In this document: one piece after another, positions 18,188 through 27,621 of the stretch
How the letters are laid out: each line of letters begins with the position of its first letter
Position numbering within the stretch: the stretch's first letter is position 1
Program-made: the position numbers and the translations under genes
Assembly (NCBI RefSeq): GCF_015206995.1
Contig: NZ_JADEXR010000003.1
Span: 1 to 64,000, forward strand
DNA length: 64,000 nucleotides
Reading direction: 5' to 3'
From: an aff. Roholtiella sp. LEGE 12411
GTDB lineage: Bacteria > Cyanobacteriota > Cyanobacteriia > Cyanobacteriales > Nostocaceae
Notes under the pieces: generated by a model
What the model was told of the DNA's origin: nothing
Database searches by the model: none
What the model saw: the letters and a program-made list of their open reading frames with translations, nothing else

Positions 18188-19314
18188 TATGCAAACTTTT
18201 TGAATGCAGATATTAAATCATCTATACAGCGCGACCAGGTATATTGCGCTGCATGTTTTTGTCCTAGTTGAATATATTTCTCGCGAAACTGTAGATTATT
18301 CTCAAGTTCTATTAAAACATCTACAATGGCATCTGTTGCCTCTGGATTAATCACAATCCCAGCATCTCCAACTACCTCTGGAAGAGAAGCTTTATTAGAT
18401 ACAATAGCTGGGACATTAGCAGCCATTGCTTCAAGTGCAGGGATGCCAAATCCTTCATAGGGAGAGAGGAATAGGAAAGAAGATGCTCCACGCAGCAAAC
18501 GTGGTAGGTCTTCGTCTGAAACCATTCCTAGCAGCAACAAGTTTGAAATAGACTGAGCTGCTTTAACATAGTTAGCTTCTGAATTGCCAGCCACGACAAT
18601 ATGCAAGTTACTTTTACGCTGATCAAGAGCTTTAGCAACAGCTAAAACATTATCTCCTCCTTTTTTTCGACGCAAGCCGCCAATAACAAAAATATATGGT
18701 GCTTCTAAAGGGCGTTCCAGATCAGATGAATTGGTTAAAGCAATATCAAAAAAGCATTTTTCGACACCATTACCAACCACTACAATCTTCTGTGGCTCAG
18801 CATCTAATAAGTCCACCATCCGCTGCTTAGAAAATTCTGAAACAGTAAACACTACCCGACATTCAGACAAAGCACGCCGCACCCAATGTTCCCATTTATA
18901 GCGAAAAAATCTGTGTTGCCAAGTACGCGACCAGGGTAAATCGAGTTCAAACGCTTGAATATCATGAATAGTCACAGCAACCGGACACTTGGACACGGGG
19001 ATGTAAGTTTCCATCGGTGCATATAACCAGTCTGTCTTATCTGGTAAATAATTATCGACACGTGGATAACCAAGAACTTTCCATGTACGCTCGGTAAGAT
19101 TTTCTGGGGAGGGAAAAGTACGTATTGGTAGTTCACGTAGTGGACAGCTTCGGTCAAGCTTACCATCGCTCCCCAACCATTGCTTTGAGAACAGCAAATC
19201 TAAGTCTACCTCATTTCGTTCTGCAAGTCCGAGCAGAATTTGGTTCATGTGTCGCCCTATTCCTGTGCAAGGGAGGTAGGTACGAATGGGATGAATATAA
19301 GCAACTACGTTCAC
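18187..19314 (-). CDS. GT4 family glycosyltransferase
   Basis: A 375-residue GT-B enzyme. The N-terminus MNVVAYIHPIRTYLPCTGIG carries the loop that positions the acceptor. The donor domain starts at PYIFVIGGLRRKKGGDNVLA, and LFLSPYEGFGIPALEAMAAN is the complete E-x7-E signature of family 4 (mannosyltransferase-B-like). VGDAGIVINPEATDAI is the usual family tail. It is the first gene of a three-gene run (GT4, methyltransferase, GT4) read toward lower coordinates. Confidence 0.9.
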   Translation of the reverse strand: MNVVAYIHPIRTYLPCTGIGRHMNQILLGLAERNEVDLDLLFSKQWLGSDGKLDRSCPLRELPIRTFPSPENLTERTWKVLGYPRVDNYLPDKTDWLYAPMETYIPVSKCPVAVTIHDIQAFELDLPWSRTWQHRFFRYKWEHWVRRALSECRVVFTVSEFSKQRMVDLLDAEPQKIVVVGNGVEKCFFDIALTNSSDLERPLEAPYIFVIGGLRRKKGGDNVLAVAKALDQRKSNLHIVVAGNSEANYVKAAQSISNLLLLGMVSDEDLPRLLRGASSFLFLSPYEGFGIPALEAMAANVPAIVSNKASLPEVVGDAGIVINPEATDAIVDVLIELENNLQFREKYIQLGQKHAAQYTWSRCIDDLISAFKKFA

Positions 19315-19431
19315 AAAAAATAGAATATAAATTCAGCTATATGACAGGTTTAATAATAACTGATGACTTGAGTTTATAGTAAAAGTTATTTAAAAAATTC
19401 TTAAAAACTATTTTATATTTTCAAATGTTAT

Positions 19432-20394
19432 CTAGCTATATTTGTGATACCACATATTTACTATTCTATTACTTTTAAGACGTATGTAAAACCATAAAAT
19501 GGGTTTTAGCAGTAAATCTAGTATCCGAATTTTTAATTTTAGATATAATGGCTCAGATTTTAAACGATATTTTAAGAATATATGACGACGAGGCATTATA
19601 GGACTTTCCTTAATTCCTGCCCAATGAAGTAAAATGATTTCCTTTTTGTGCTCAGACATTCCATAAGACCAAGTTTTATAAATTCCATTCTCACGATAGA
19701 TACTTCCTGGCATAGGAGGCCAGGTCAAACGACTTAAGTGAGGTATTAAATCATGTATAGAAGCAGATTTTACATTACTAGAATGTATGAGATAATTCAG
19801 AAAAAATTGATCAGTATTACGAGCATTAAATTGAGAACGATTTTCTACTAAAAAACAACTCATTTGTTCTAAATATTCAACACTAAATAAATTTTTCCTA
19901 GATATCCATTTTCCTGAATTGAAACCTTGTGCTTTCTTTTCAATTACTAAGTTTTCTCTTAAATAACCAAGGTTGTACACTTGATCTAGGCCACCTTCAA
20001 AATGCAAGAAATCACAATTATAACTATCAAGAGCTTTAATTAAAGGCTCAAGATTATTCAAAACTACAATTCTGCTATCAAGATAAATAAATCTATCTAG
20101 CGGCCCCCAAAAGCTTGCAAAACGCCTAAACCAGTAAGGACTAGTAGTTGTATAACCAGTTTCTAGTTGCTTACCAATTATCTCTAGCCTTTTAAAAATA
20201 AAATCTTCTTCAAAAATATCGAAATTAAATTTTTTATCCAAAGACTTCAAATTACTATAATTATTATCAAAAGGAATTAAATATAACTTGAGATAAGGAT
20301 TAAATTCACGAAAGCTTTCTAAAAAAGTAATAACCCAGTCATAAATTAAATCATTTGCTAGAAAATATGCTCCTAGATTTTTTTCTTCTCGCAT
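19432..20394 (-). CDS. Putative GT-A glycosyltransferase (GT8-like)
   Basis: A 320-residue protein. The block WGPLDRFIYLDSRIVVLNNL resembles the 'YLDxDxxV' metal site of GT8-like enzymes, with S-R in place of the second Asp, so catalysis as a standard GT8 is uncertain. ARNTDQFFLNYLIH matches the D-Q-x3-N acceptor block of that fold. ILLHWAGIKESPI matches the terminal 'HxxG' block. Base composition is more AT-rich than that of the GT4 genes, suggesting separate acquisition within the locus. I call it a glycosyltransferase by fold clues only. Confidence 0.6.
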   Translation of the reverse strand: MREEKNLGAYFLANDLIYDWVITFLESFREFNPYLKLYLIPFDNNYSNLKSLDKKFNFDIFEEDFIFKRLEIIGKQLETGYTTTSPYWFRRFASFWGPLDRFIYLDSRIVVLNNLEPLIKALDSYNCDFLHFEGGLDQVYNLGYLRENLVIEKKAQGFNSGKWISRKNLFSVEYLEQMSCFLVENRSQFNARNTDQFFLNYLIHSSNVKSASIHDLIPHLSRLTWPPMPGSIYRENGIYKTWSYGMSEHKKEIILLHWAGIKESPIMPRRHIFLKYRLKSEPLYLKLKIRILDLLLKPILWFYIRLKSNRIVNMWYHKYS

Positions 20395-20414
20395 TCACTG
20401 AACCTCGCTCAAGT

Positions 20415-21383
20415 TTATGACGTTGTTGAATTGAATAATCTATCAAAAGTACCTTGAAGACCACCTACACCTACCATACATAAATATAAATTGTACAAAT
20501 ACGCTGATTCATTTTTTCCCTGTTTAGCCAACATCATTGCAAATGCATACCTCAAAGAGAGATAGGAAAATCCTATTAGTGATCTAGAAGTATTAAATAT
20601 AGTTAATTTTTCTTTAACGTACGCTCTAGACTTTCCAAATCCCAAGCCAGCAAATTTAAAAAAGTCAGAGTTGATTCTATTGGGATGCATCCAATGATAT
20701 CCTAGTGCTTTAGGTACATAAATTGCTTTAAAATCGGCTTTCTTAGCTTGGATCAGGTATTCTATTTCATCTCCCCGATGAATTTTAATCTTTTTATTTT
20801 GAACGCTTGTATGCATAAGTCCAAGTTTCTCGTAAACATAGCGACGGAATGCTAAATTAGCAGTTAGAGGCCCAGGTAAATCAATTGAAACAAGCTCATT
20901 ACCTAAGTCGTATGCAGAAAGCAGTATTTCTAGCTGGTGATTTAACCAATGTGGAGGTTCTATAGCTTCCCACAAAAGCAAAACGCGCCCACCAACAATA
21001 TCTACAGAAAAATTTTCAAAAGCCTCAACTATTCCAAGTAGCCATCCTTTATCAAATTGAATATCGTCATCTACCATCGCGATAATTTCACCTTCAGCTT
21101 CCTGGAGACAACGATTTCTAGCAAGATTAGCTCCAGGTTCTATTTCATGAAAATATTTTAAGATGTAAGGAAATTTGTTTTGATAATCAGCTAATAAACT
21201 CAAAGTACTATCTGTACAAGCATTAGCAGTAACAATCAGTTCTAATGTAATATGGGAAGGTACATCAATCCGAGTCAAACTATCTAGACTTTTTTTGAGC
21301 AACCAATCACGATTGTGAGTTGGCATTAATATAGAAACTGAATTTATTCTATTTTTTGTTGCTATAGGTTCTTCAACTGACAT
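20415..21383 (-). CDS. GT2 family glycosyltransferase
   Basis: A 322-residue GT-A enzyme. SVSILMPTHNRDWLLKKSLD is the N-terminal nucleotide block. GANLARNRCLQEAEGEIIAM, then VDDDIQFDKGWL, contains the DxD metal motif. HRGDEIEYLIQAKKADF holds the acidic residue usually acting as base (E-D/E-x-E region). It likely adds one sugar in glycan assembly on the cytoplasmic face. It lies 20 bases upstream of the GT8-like gene, so the two are probably co-transcribed. Confidence 0.88.
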   Translation of the reverse strand: MSVEEPIATKNRINSVSILMPTHNRDWLLKKSLDSLTRIDVPSHITLELIVTANACTDSTLSLLADYQNKFPYILKYFHEIEPGANLARNRCLQEAEGEIIAMVDDDIQFDKGWLLGIVEAFENFSVDIVGGRVLLLWEAIEPPHWLNHQLEILLSAYDLGNELVSIDLPGPLTANLAFRRYVYEKLGLMHTSVQNKKIKIHRGDEIEYLIQAKKADFKAIYVPKALGYHWMHPNRINSDFFKFAGLGFGKSRAYVKEKLTIFNTSRSLIGFSYLSLRYAFAMMLAKQGKNESAYLYNLYLCMVGVGGLQGTFDRLFNSTTS

Positions 21384-21476
21384 AGCTTTTATATCTTCAG
21401 GAATATGGATTAAACAATCTGCTATTCTGAACTATCAGAGTAGTTTGTGTGTATAGCTCCTCAATAAAATCTTAAC

Positions 21477-22337
21477 CTAACCAGTGCCGCGGTGTTTTCG
21501 TAAAGCTATTACCCATCCTTGAGGCAGCATTTGACGTATTTTTAAGATAAAAAATTTCCAGATGAAAAAATTATAGTATTCTCTCAAAAAATATCTATAC
21601 CTTTTCAAAGGACTAGCAAGACGTTTACTAATACGCCATCGTTGTCTTGTGTAAGAGAGAATGTCTCTACCATCGCCGCCAGAAGCGTCAAATTTTGAAA
21701 CAAGTATAGGAATTTCTTGAAATTTATAACCATCTGCATAGAGTCTGACTAAGAGATCATGATCTGCACACCAAGTAAGTGATGTATCAAACAAATACTG
21801 TACTTGTAATTTCTTCTTTACAAAAATACTTTGATGACAAGTAGGGATTTCACACCAAATCTCTGAAATATTGCGAGGTTTCCTCTGAAAAATTCGTGTT
21901 TGATATTTGTCAACAAAAATTGATTCAAACCCACCATAGACAACATCGACTGAGCTATCAAGGTATTGTGCAACCTGAGTTAGGGTATCTTCTGCAAAGA
22001 ATTTATCGCCAGAATTCATAAAAATTATCCAATCTCCGGTAGCTGCTAAGGCTCCCTTATTCATCGCATCATAAATTCCAGAATCTTTTTCACTGACCCA
22101 ACAAGATATCATGTTCTCATTTTTGTGCAGGAAATCAGCTGTGCCATCCTGTGAAGCCCCATCGATAACAATGTATTCTATGTTCTTATATATCTGAGAG
22201 GTAATACTATGAAATGTTTCACGTAAACCTTCAAGTCGATTGAAGGTCACTGTAATGATAGAAATGCTTGGTAAATTTTCGTCAAATGATTGCTGTTTGC
22301 CAAGCAGACGTAAGCCTCCATGAATTTGAGTTTTCAT
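21477..22337 (-). CDS. GT2 family glycosyltransferase (WcaE-like)
   Basis: A 286-residue GT-A enzyme of the WcaE/PGL-type. SISIITVTFNRLEGLRETFH, then YIVIDGASQDGTADFL and GIYDAMNKGALAATGDWIIF form the full donor site, and MNSGDKF is the metal-binding block. IPTCHQSIFVKKKL and WCADHDLLVRLYADGYKFQE match the acceptor-side His and D-x-D motifs common in this subfamily. Length is normal. It probably adds a side-branch or core sugar of the glycan. Confidence 0.9.
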   Translation of the reverse strand: MKTQIHGGLRLLGKQQSFDENLPSISIITVTFNRLEGLRETFHSITSQIYKNIEYIVIDGASQDGTADFLHKNENMISCWVSEKDSGIYDAMNKGALAATGDWIIFMNSGDKFFAEDTLTQVAQYLDSSVDVVYGGFESIFVDKYQTRIFQRKPRNISEIWCEIPTCHQSIFVKKKLQVQYLFDTSLTWCADHDLLVRLYADGYKFQEIPILVSKFDASGGDGRDILSYTRQRWRISKRLASPLKRYRYFLREYYNFFIWKFFILKIRQMLPQGWVIALRKHRGTG

Positions 22338-22424
22338 TAGCGACTATATTTATAATTGAGAATTGGTATAGAAAAATTATGAGTTAAATTACTACTGAAA
22401 AAGTACTGGAATGAGCAATTCTTC

Positions 22425-23354
22425 TTAAAGACTAACATCATTTTCCCAATTAGCAATCTCTTTAATAGCTAGCATTCTACCTCTTTGTCCAGCCTTATAA
22501 AAGCGACACGTTCTAGAACCATATCGCAGACGTAAAAATAGCAAATATATTTTGGATGATCTCCAAAATGCTTGAGGTAAGAGTGTACCGCGTAAATAGC
22601 CCAAGATATTTTGTGAGTAAGCCAATCCTTCTACTAGACGTAAGAGATAACTCTCTTCTAAACGTATTGAAGGTATCAAGTGGGTCATCTTCAAAGATGT
22701 AAACAGCCCTGTACCCAAGCTTATATCACAGGCTGTAAATGCCAAGTCTGAGTCGCCACAGGATGTCAGGAGTTTACCTTTGCGATCCAAACCTGTTCGC
22801 CTGTGGTCTTTAGAAACTAATTCAGAATACTTTTGGGCAACAACCTTACGAACACAAAGTCCTGCTCCAGAAGGAGTAGTATCATGCTGATTCGGCAAAT
22901 TTGACCAACTATCTCGTTCAAATTCCCGAATTGCTAGATTTCCTAAATAAGGCTTTGTCCATGCTGGGGGTAGCTCCTCAAATTCAGGTCTAATTTGCCC
23001 ACCCCAAGCACCTAAAAAAGGAAAATTCTTACTAATGTGCCACGTAACTTCTAGATAGTTAGCATCTAAAATATTATCATCATCTACAAACACCAATACT
23101 TCTGCTTGCGCTTCTCGAATTCCCCGTAGTCTAGCAGGTGTTAAACCTAGTTGTTCTTCACGAATATGACGAGCGTGAGGATGCCAATTCAGAGTAAGTT
23201 CTGAAGATAGAACTTTATTACTGGCGTTATCAACTAATAAAATCTCCCACAAATCTGTCGATAATGTTTGATATTGAAGTGCTTGTAAGACCCTATCAAG
23301 GTAGCTAAAACGAGGATTGTGAGTACAGATAATGACACTTAGCAGTATTTCCAT
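22425..23354 (-). CDS. GT2 family glycosyltransferase
   Basis: A GT-A enzyme of 309 residues if started at the ATG at 23354 (MEILLSVIICTHNPRFSYLD). A longer frame to 23390 would overlap the upstream methyltransferase by 29 bases and adds no conserved sequence, so I chose 23354. LTPARLRGIREAQAEVLVFV, then DDDNIL, is the DxD block. SGAGLCVRK and LTSCGDSDLAFTACDIS are the downstream family motifs, with the last supplying acidic residues. It is read together with the methyltransferase upstream. Confidence 0.86.
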   Translation of the reverse strand: MEILLSVIICTHNPRFSYLDRVLQALQYQTLSTDLWEILLVDNASNKVLSSELTLNWHPHARHIREEQLGLTPARLRGIREAQAEVLVFVDDDNILDANYLEVTWHISKNFPFLGAWGGQIRPEFEELPPAWTKPYLGNLAIREFERDSWSNLPNQHDTTPSGAGLCVRKVVAQKYSELVSKDHRRTGLDRKGKLLTSCGDSDLAFTACDISLGTGLFTSLKMTHLIPSIRLEESYLLRLVEGLAYSQNILGYLRGTLLPQAFWRSSKIYLLFLRLRYGSRTCRFYKAGQRGRMLAIKEIANWENDVSL

Positions 23355-23361
23355 GTCGTAA

Positions 23362-24060
23362 TCAGTGTCTTTCAAATGCTGGGTGTTCAAATTCTAAGTA
23401 ACCTTTTTTTACCTTACAGAGCCAAAGTAGATTATTTACTTGTCCCCCAAATTTCCATAAACCACTAGCAAGCGCTTCACCAATTGTTCTTGCAACTCCT
23501 TCAAAAGCAACGCAATCATGAAAAGCAAGTATTCCTCCTCCTACAATCCAGGGAGCAGTTTTTTCATAATCATTTTTGACGCCTAAATAACTGTGATCGC
23601 CGTCTAAAAAAACGAGATTGAATGGTTGGTCAACATCTGATATGGTCAAATCCTTGCTATTCTTGCGAATGGGCGTAATATAGTTTACCAATCCGCCAAG
23701 ATTTTCTTGGAATTCAGAGAAAGTATCTCTTTTACCTTCTGGCATAGTTTGATTTTCCCAAGTATCAACACAAAATAAATGTCCACCTTGGGGAGCTAAA
23801 GCAGCTGCAATATAGCAACTAGAAGCACCTAAATATGAGCCAATCTCTAAAACTTTGACTGATTCTCCAAATTCTTGTGTCAAAGCATAAAGAGTATTCA
23901 ATTCACGAGTAGTCATGTGTGTAGATATACTGTTTGCACGGCTACATCCTAGCTTAGCTAGCTCTTGAGATATCACAACATTTTGCAAGTTTGCCATCAG
24001 ATTCTCTGAGCGCCATGCCAAGTGGTTTGATGCTCTATACAAAAAATTAGTAGTTTTCAT
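23362..24060 (-). CDS. Methyltransferase_24-type SAM methyltransferase
   Basis: A 232-residue class I methyltransferase. KVLEIGSYLGASSCYIAAAL is motif I, HLFCVDTWEN the acidic end of strand 2, and FNLVFLDGDHSYLGVKNDYE the catalytic and metal-binding part typical of Methyltransf_24 proteins (cephalosporin CmcI and macrocin O-methyltransferase relatives). GGGILAFHDC follows. It may O-methylate a sugar. The gene sits between the Wzt ATPase gene upstream and a GT2 gene downstream, with short gaps suggesting one transcript. Confidence 0.83.
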   Translation of the reverse strand: MKTTNFLYRASNHLAWRSENLMANLQNVVISQELAKLGCSRANSISTHMTTRELNTLYALTQEFGESVKVLEIGSYLGASSCYIAAALAPQGGHLFCVDTWENQTMPEGKRDTFSEFQENLGGLVNYITPIRKNSKDLTISDVDQPFNLVFLDGDHSYLGVKNDYEKTAPWIVGGGILAFHDCVAFEGVARTIGEALASGLWKFGGQVNNLLWLCKVKKGYLEFEHPAFERH

Positions 24061-24106
24061 CCTATTTTAAAAACATAAAAAATATACTTTTTGCTTTAGC
24101 CAATTT

Positions 24107-25390
24107 TTAGGTTGCCTCTACTTGCCAGTCACCCCGAATTAAGAGTGTTCCTGTGCCACTATGACCAGAAATTCCTGTGCGATAAAAATCGCCAGCGTCA
24201 ACATCAATACAACCAATAAAATCTCTAGGCCAATCAGCTTCAATCCCATTGGCTAAAATTCTAACTGCAACAAAATATCTACCATTAGCATAGGGTAAAT
24301 CTTTAATTTTGCATTTAAACTTACCTATCTCAGGAATGTCCGAAAATGTAGTGCCAACATAATCACTATAAAGTAGTGAAATTCTTTCTCCAGAAAGATT
24401 ATGTAGAGAAAAACCAACACTAACATTTTTAATTAGTTTATCTCTAAGCATCCGATAGTGGAAAACAAGAACTAAGTCTTCTCCTGATGCTGCCGACATT
24501 AGAAGATTACCAAGGGAGTCTTCGAGAGAGAAGTTAGTAATTCTAATATCTCCTGTACCAGAACGGTTTAATTCTGAAATTTTGACATCTTTTGCTTGTG
24601 TTTCTAAATCTCTTAAATATAAATTAATTGCTGATTTTGTATCACCAATATATTGAATGCTGCCTAAATTTAACATAATAGTTTGTGAGCATAACTTTTC
24701 AATAGTAGACATCTGATGACTCACAAATAAAACGGTTCGCCCTTCTTTCCCAACATCATCCATTTTGCCTAAGCATTTTTTCTGAAATTGGATATCCCCT
24801 ACTGCTAGCACTTCATCCACAATCAAAATCTCTGGTTCTAAGTGTGCCGCTACTGCGAACGCCAACCGCACATACATCCCTGAAGAGAAGCGTTTAACAG
24901 GAGTATCTAAAAATTTTTCTACTTCTGCAAAATCAACAATTTCATCAAACTTACGTTTAATCTCAACTTTGCTCATTCCTAAAATAGCACCGTTAAGATA
25001 AATATTTTCTCTACCCGTCAGCTCTGGATGAAAGCCTGTGCCTACTTCTAACAAGCTTGCGACTCGTCCTTTAATTGAAATTCTACCGCTCGTCGGTTCT
25101 GTAATTCGGCTTAGAATTTTCAATAAAGTTGATTTTCCTGCTCCGTTACGACCAATAATGCCAACTCTGTCTCCTTGCTTAATTTCAAAATAAATATCTT
25201 TTAAAGCCCAAAATTCTTCATGGTTTTGCTTAAACTTTCCTTTTTCATAATTGTTAAGCAATTTTTTACTTATCGACTTTGCTCCATTTGCAATTACATC
25301 CCTTAAAGCCTTGTATTTTCTCCCTTCATACTGATGATTTAGAATATATTTTTTGCTAATATTTTCAACTCTAATTACAGTGTCAGACAC
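24107..25390 (-). CDS. wzt: Wzt-like ABC transporter ATPase with glycan-binding C-terminal domain
   Basis: A 427-residue ATPase of the O-antigen/teichoic-acid export family. Walker A GRNGAGKST is at residues 80-88, the signature FSSGM at 168-172, Walker B ILIVDE at 188-193, and the switch His in LFVSHQM. After about residue 270 a beta-rich Wzt_C domain follows (IRITNFSLEDSLGNLLM, VSVGFSLHNLSGERI), which in the family binds the finished polysaccharide and decides export. With the permease gene at 38897-39739 it would form a Wzm2-Wzt2 exporter at the inner membrane. Confidence 0.92.
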   Translation of the reverse strand: MSDTVIRVENISKKYILNHQYEGRKYKALRDVIANGAKSISKKLLNNYEKGKFKQNHEEFWALKDIYFEIKQGDRVGIIGRNGAGKSTLLKILSRITEPTSGRISIKGRVASLLEVGTGFHPELTGRENIYLNGAILGMSKVEIKRKFDEIVDFAEVEKFLDTPVKRFSSGMYVRLAFAVAAHLEPEILIVDEVLAVGDIQFQKKCLGKMDDVGKEGRTVLFVSHQMSTIEKLCSQTIMLNLGSIQYIGDTKSAINLYLRDLETQAKDVKISELNRSGTGDIRITNFSLEDSLGNLLMSAASGEDLVLVFHYRMLRDKLIKNVSVGFSLHNLSGERISLLYSDYVGTTFSDIPEIGKFKCKIKDLPYANGRYFVAVRILANGIEADWPRDFIGCIDVDAGDFYRTGISGHSGTGTLLIRGDWQVEAT

Positions 25391-25546
25391 GCAGTCTTTC
25401 CTTTTTTTTTAAATTTACAATACTAATTTGATATGACAATCCAAAATAAGCTCTGGTTTTACTAAGTATACTGTATGCTGTTAAATGATGAAATTTTCCT
25501 TAATAACTACTCTTTTGATATGTGTTCGCAGCTATAGAAATAGCAT

Positions 25547-26614
25547 TTAAGATGAAGCAAGGAACAGTTCTGCTATTTGGGTAGCAGCATCGCCATTACC
25601 ATATAGTGTAGGAGCTTCTGTGGGCGGAGTAAAATTAGCGATCGCACTATGTAACGTCTCAGGTTGTACCAGATGGTTCCAGCCTACTTCCACGGTTTCT
25701 TTCCATTCTGTTTCATCACGCATTGTGAAGCATGGACGTCCCAGAATATAAGCTTCCTTTTGAATACCGCCAGAATCCGTAATTACAGCTTTACAGAAAC
25801 TTTCCAACATCAAAATATCCAAATAACTAACGGGCGGAATAGCAATAATAGAATTCAGTGCAAAGTAGCGCTCTAGATCCATTGCTTGAATTTGAGCAGT
25901 TGTCCGAGGATGCATTGGAAACACAACCGGATAATCTAATGTGGCGAGACTTTCGATAATAGCACTAAGGCGATATTGCTCGTCTGTGTTACTAGGTCGA
26001 TGTATTGTTGCTAAGTAAAACTTTTCTGGACGCAGTTGATATTTTGCCAAAATGTCAGAAGTCTGTTTCGCCTTTTGCTTATAAGTTAGGATTGCATCCA
26101 TCATTACATCGCCAACGAGATGAACACCTTGAGAAACTCCTTCTTTTTGGAGGCATTGAACCGCTAGTGGCGTTGGTACTAAAAGAAGTTGAGCCAAATG
26201 ATCTGTGACAACTCGATTTACTTCTTCGGGCATTTGCCGATTAAAACTTCGCAGCCCTGCTTCTATGTGAGCCAGCGGAATATGTAACTTTGCAGCGACT
26301 AAAGCACCTGCCAATGTAGAATTAGTATCTCCATAAACACATACCCAATCAGGAAGTTCTTGTTCAAGTAAAAGTTCCTCTATTTTCTCCATCATTCGAC
26401 CTGTCATTGCCCCATGATTCAAACTATGAATGTTCAAGTGATGGTGAGGTACAGGTAAGGCTAAATCTTGGAAAAAAATATCAGACATTAAGGAATCAAA
26501 ATGCTGACCTGTATGGATAAGAATTTCGTCAATTCCAGCATGTTTCAAAGCATTGCTGACTACAGATGCTTTAATAAATTGCGGTCTTGCTCCTAATATC
26601 GTAACGATTTTCAT
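25547..26614 (-). CDS. wecB: UDP-N-acetylglucosamine 2-epimerase (non-hydrolysing)
   Basis: A 355-residue GT-B-fold epimerase that interconverts UDP-GlcNAc and UDP-ManNAc in the cytoplasm. The N-terminus VTILGARPQFIKASVVSNAL is diagnostic. VYGDTNSTLAGALVAAKLHI, then LAHIEAGLRSFNRQMPEEVN, carries catalytic acid residues and the conserved His. LDILMLESFCKAVITDSGGI, then QKEAYILGRP, forms the UDP site. Length is standard. It overlaps the upstream GT2 gene by four bases. It supplies UDP-ManNAc for glycan assembly. Confidence 0.94.
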   Translation of the reverse strand: MKIVTILGARPQFIKASVVSNALKHAGIDEILIHTGQHFDSLMSDIFFQDLALPVPHHHLNIHSLNHGAMTGRMMEKIEELLLEQELPDWVCVYGDTNSTLAGALVAAKLHIPLAHIEAGLRSFNRQMPEEVNRVVTDHLAQLLLVPTPLAVQCLQKEGVSQGVHLVGDVMMDAILTYKQKAKQTSDILAKYQLRPEKFYLATIHRPSNTDEQYRLSAIIESLATLDYPVVFPMHPRTTAQIQAMDLERYFALNSIIAIPPVSYLDILMLESFCKAVITDSGGIQKEAYILGRPCFTMRDETEWKETVEVGWNHLVQPETLHSAIANFTPPTEAPTLYGNGDAATQIAELFLASS

Positions 26615-27411
26615 AAGTTATTTTTAGTGGTGTATTTATGTCGTTGTAACCAGACTTTTTTTGGTTTGAAAGCTTGTCGGAGAATTAGCCTAACAATGTA
26701 CTTTATGTGACTCCAAATAACTCTTGTTACACGCAGCTTTGACTGCCCAAACTCTCGGCGACTCAATTTTGAAGGATATTCTGCAACTTTATATCCTTGT
26801 AACATTGCTTCTGCCACAATTTCTACTAGACCGAGAAATCCTGGATAATTGACTGGTATATTTTCCAAGACTTCCCGACGGTAAGCACGAAACATGCTGG
26901 TATATGTGTAGAGCTTTTGCGGTAAGACTATTTGATAAAGCTGAGACAAACCTTTACTGAGAAATAAACGCCAGCCAGGAACATTGTTTATTCCCCCTTG
27001 GGGATGATATGGTGAGCCTGTAACAATATCTACACCACCACGCATTAAATCCAAAAGACCCGCAAGATCTTGAGGATCGTAAGTGCAGTCACTATCTATA
27101 GTGCAGATAATATTACCTGTTGAGTATAGTACCCCAGTCTGTATAGCTGCCGAAAGTCCTCTGTTTGTTTGATGACTTAATATTTGAGCATGTTGTCCTA
27201 AGTGTTTCTGTAACTTCAAAAAGGTATCATCAGTACTACCATCGTCAACACAAATAACTTCAATTCTTCTAACAGAACGTAACTTCGCTAAAACAGGGAG
27301 CAATTTTTTCTTTAAGGGTTCAACACCTTCAGATTCATTAAAGCATGGAATGATAATGCTTACTGATTGTTTCTTCTGTGAGTTTTCATATTCTTGGGAT
27401 TTTAAATTCAT
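26611..27411 (-). CDS. DPM1-like GT2 polyprenyl-phosphate glycosyltransferase
   Basis: A 266-residue GT2 of the dolichol-phosphate mannose synthase type. SVSIIIPCFNESEGVEPLKK, VICVDDGSTDDTF and LSAAIQTGVLYSTGNIICTI, then DSDCTYDPQD, form the donor and metal site. SMFRAYRREVL and KVAEYPSKLSRREFGQSKL are the downstream family blocks. It lacks the C-terminal membrane pair of GtrB-type enzymes. Such enzymes load one sugar onto undecaprenyl phosphate for use by a GT-C enzyme on the outer face of the membrane. A four-base overlap couples it to wecB. Confidence 0.85.
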   Translation of the reverse strand: MNLKSQEYENSQKKQSVSIIIPCFNESEGVEPLKKKLLPVLAKLRSVRRIEVICVDDGSTDDTFLKLQKHLGQHAQILSHQTNRGLSAAIQTGVLYSTGNIICTIDSDCTYDPQDLAGLLDLMRGGVDIVTGSPYHPQGGINNVPGWRLFLSKGLSQLYQIVLPQKLYTYTSMFRAYRREVLENIPVNYPGFLGLVEIVAEAMLQGYKVAEYPSKLSRREFGQSKLRVTRVIWSHIKYIVRLILRQAFKPKKVWLQRHKYTTKNNL

Positions 27412-27534
27412 TTTTTTCAGCTTCTAAATTAAGGGAAGTTGTTGTTGGAATTAATGTTAAGTTTTATGAGCTTTCTTTCCTCATGAGAAAACTCACAAAA
27501 TGTAGGAATTGAGATAGATTGATTTTCCGCTTTA

Positions 27535-27575
27535 GCATTTATAACCTCTCAAGAAATTTGAGAGGTTATAAATGC
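27535..27575. repeat. Perfect 18-bp inverted repeat
   Basis: GCATTTATAACCTCTCAA (27535-27552) is repeated inverted and exact at 27558-27575 around a five-base loop. It lies 46 bases downstream of the stop of the exported beta-rich protein gene (27622-28653). There is no T-run on the transcribed strand right after it, so it is not a textbook terminator but may still end the transcript or protect its 3' end. Confidence 0.7.
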
Positions 27576-27621
27576 ATCATTTAAAAACAGAATTTAGTTA
27601 ATATTGTTTTACTGAATTCAC

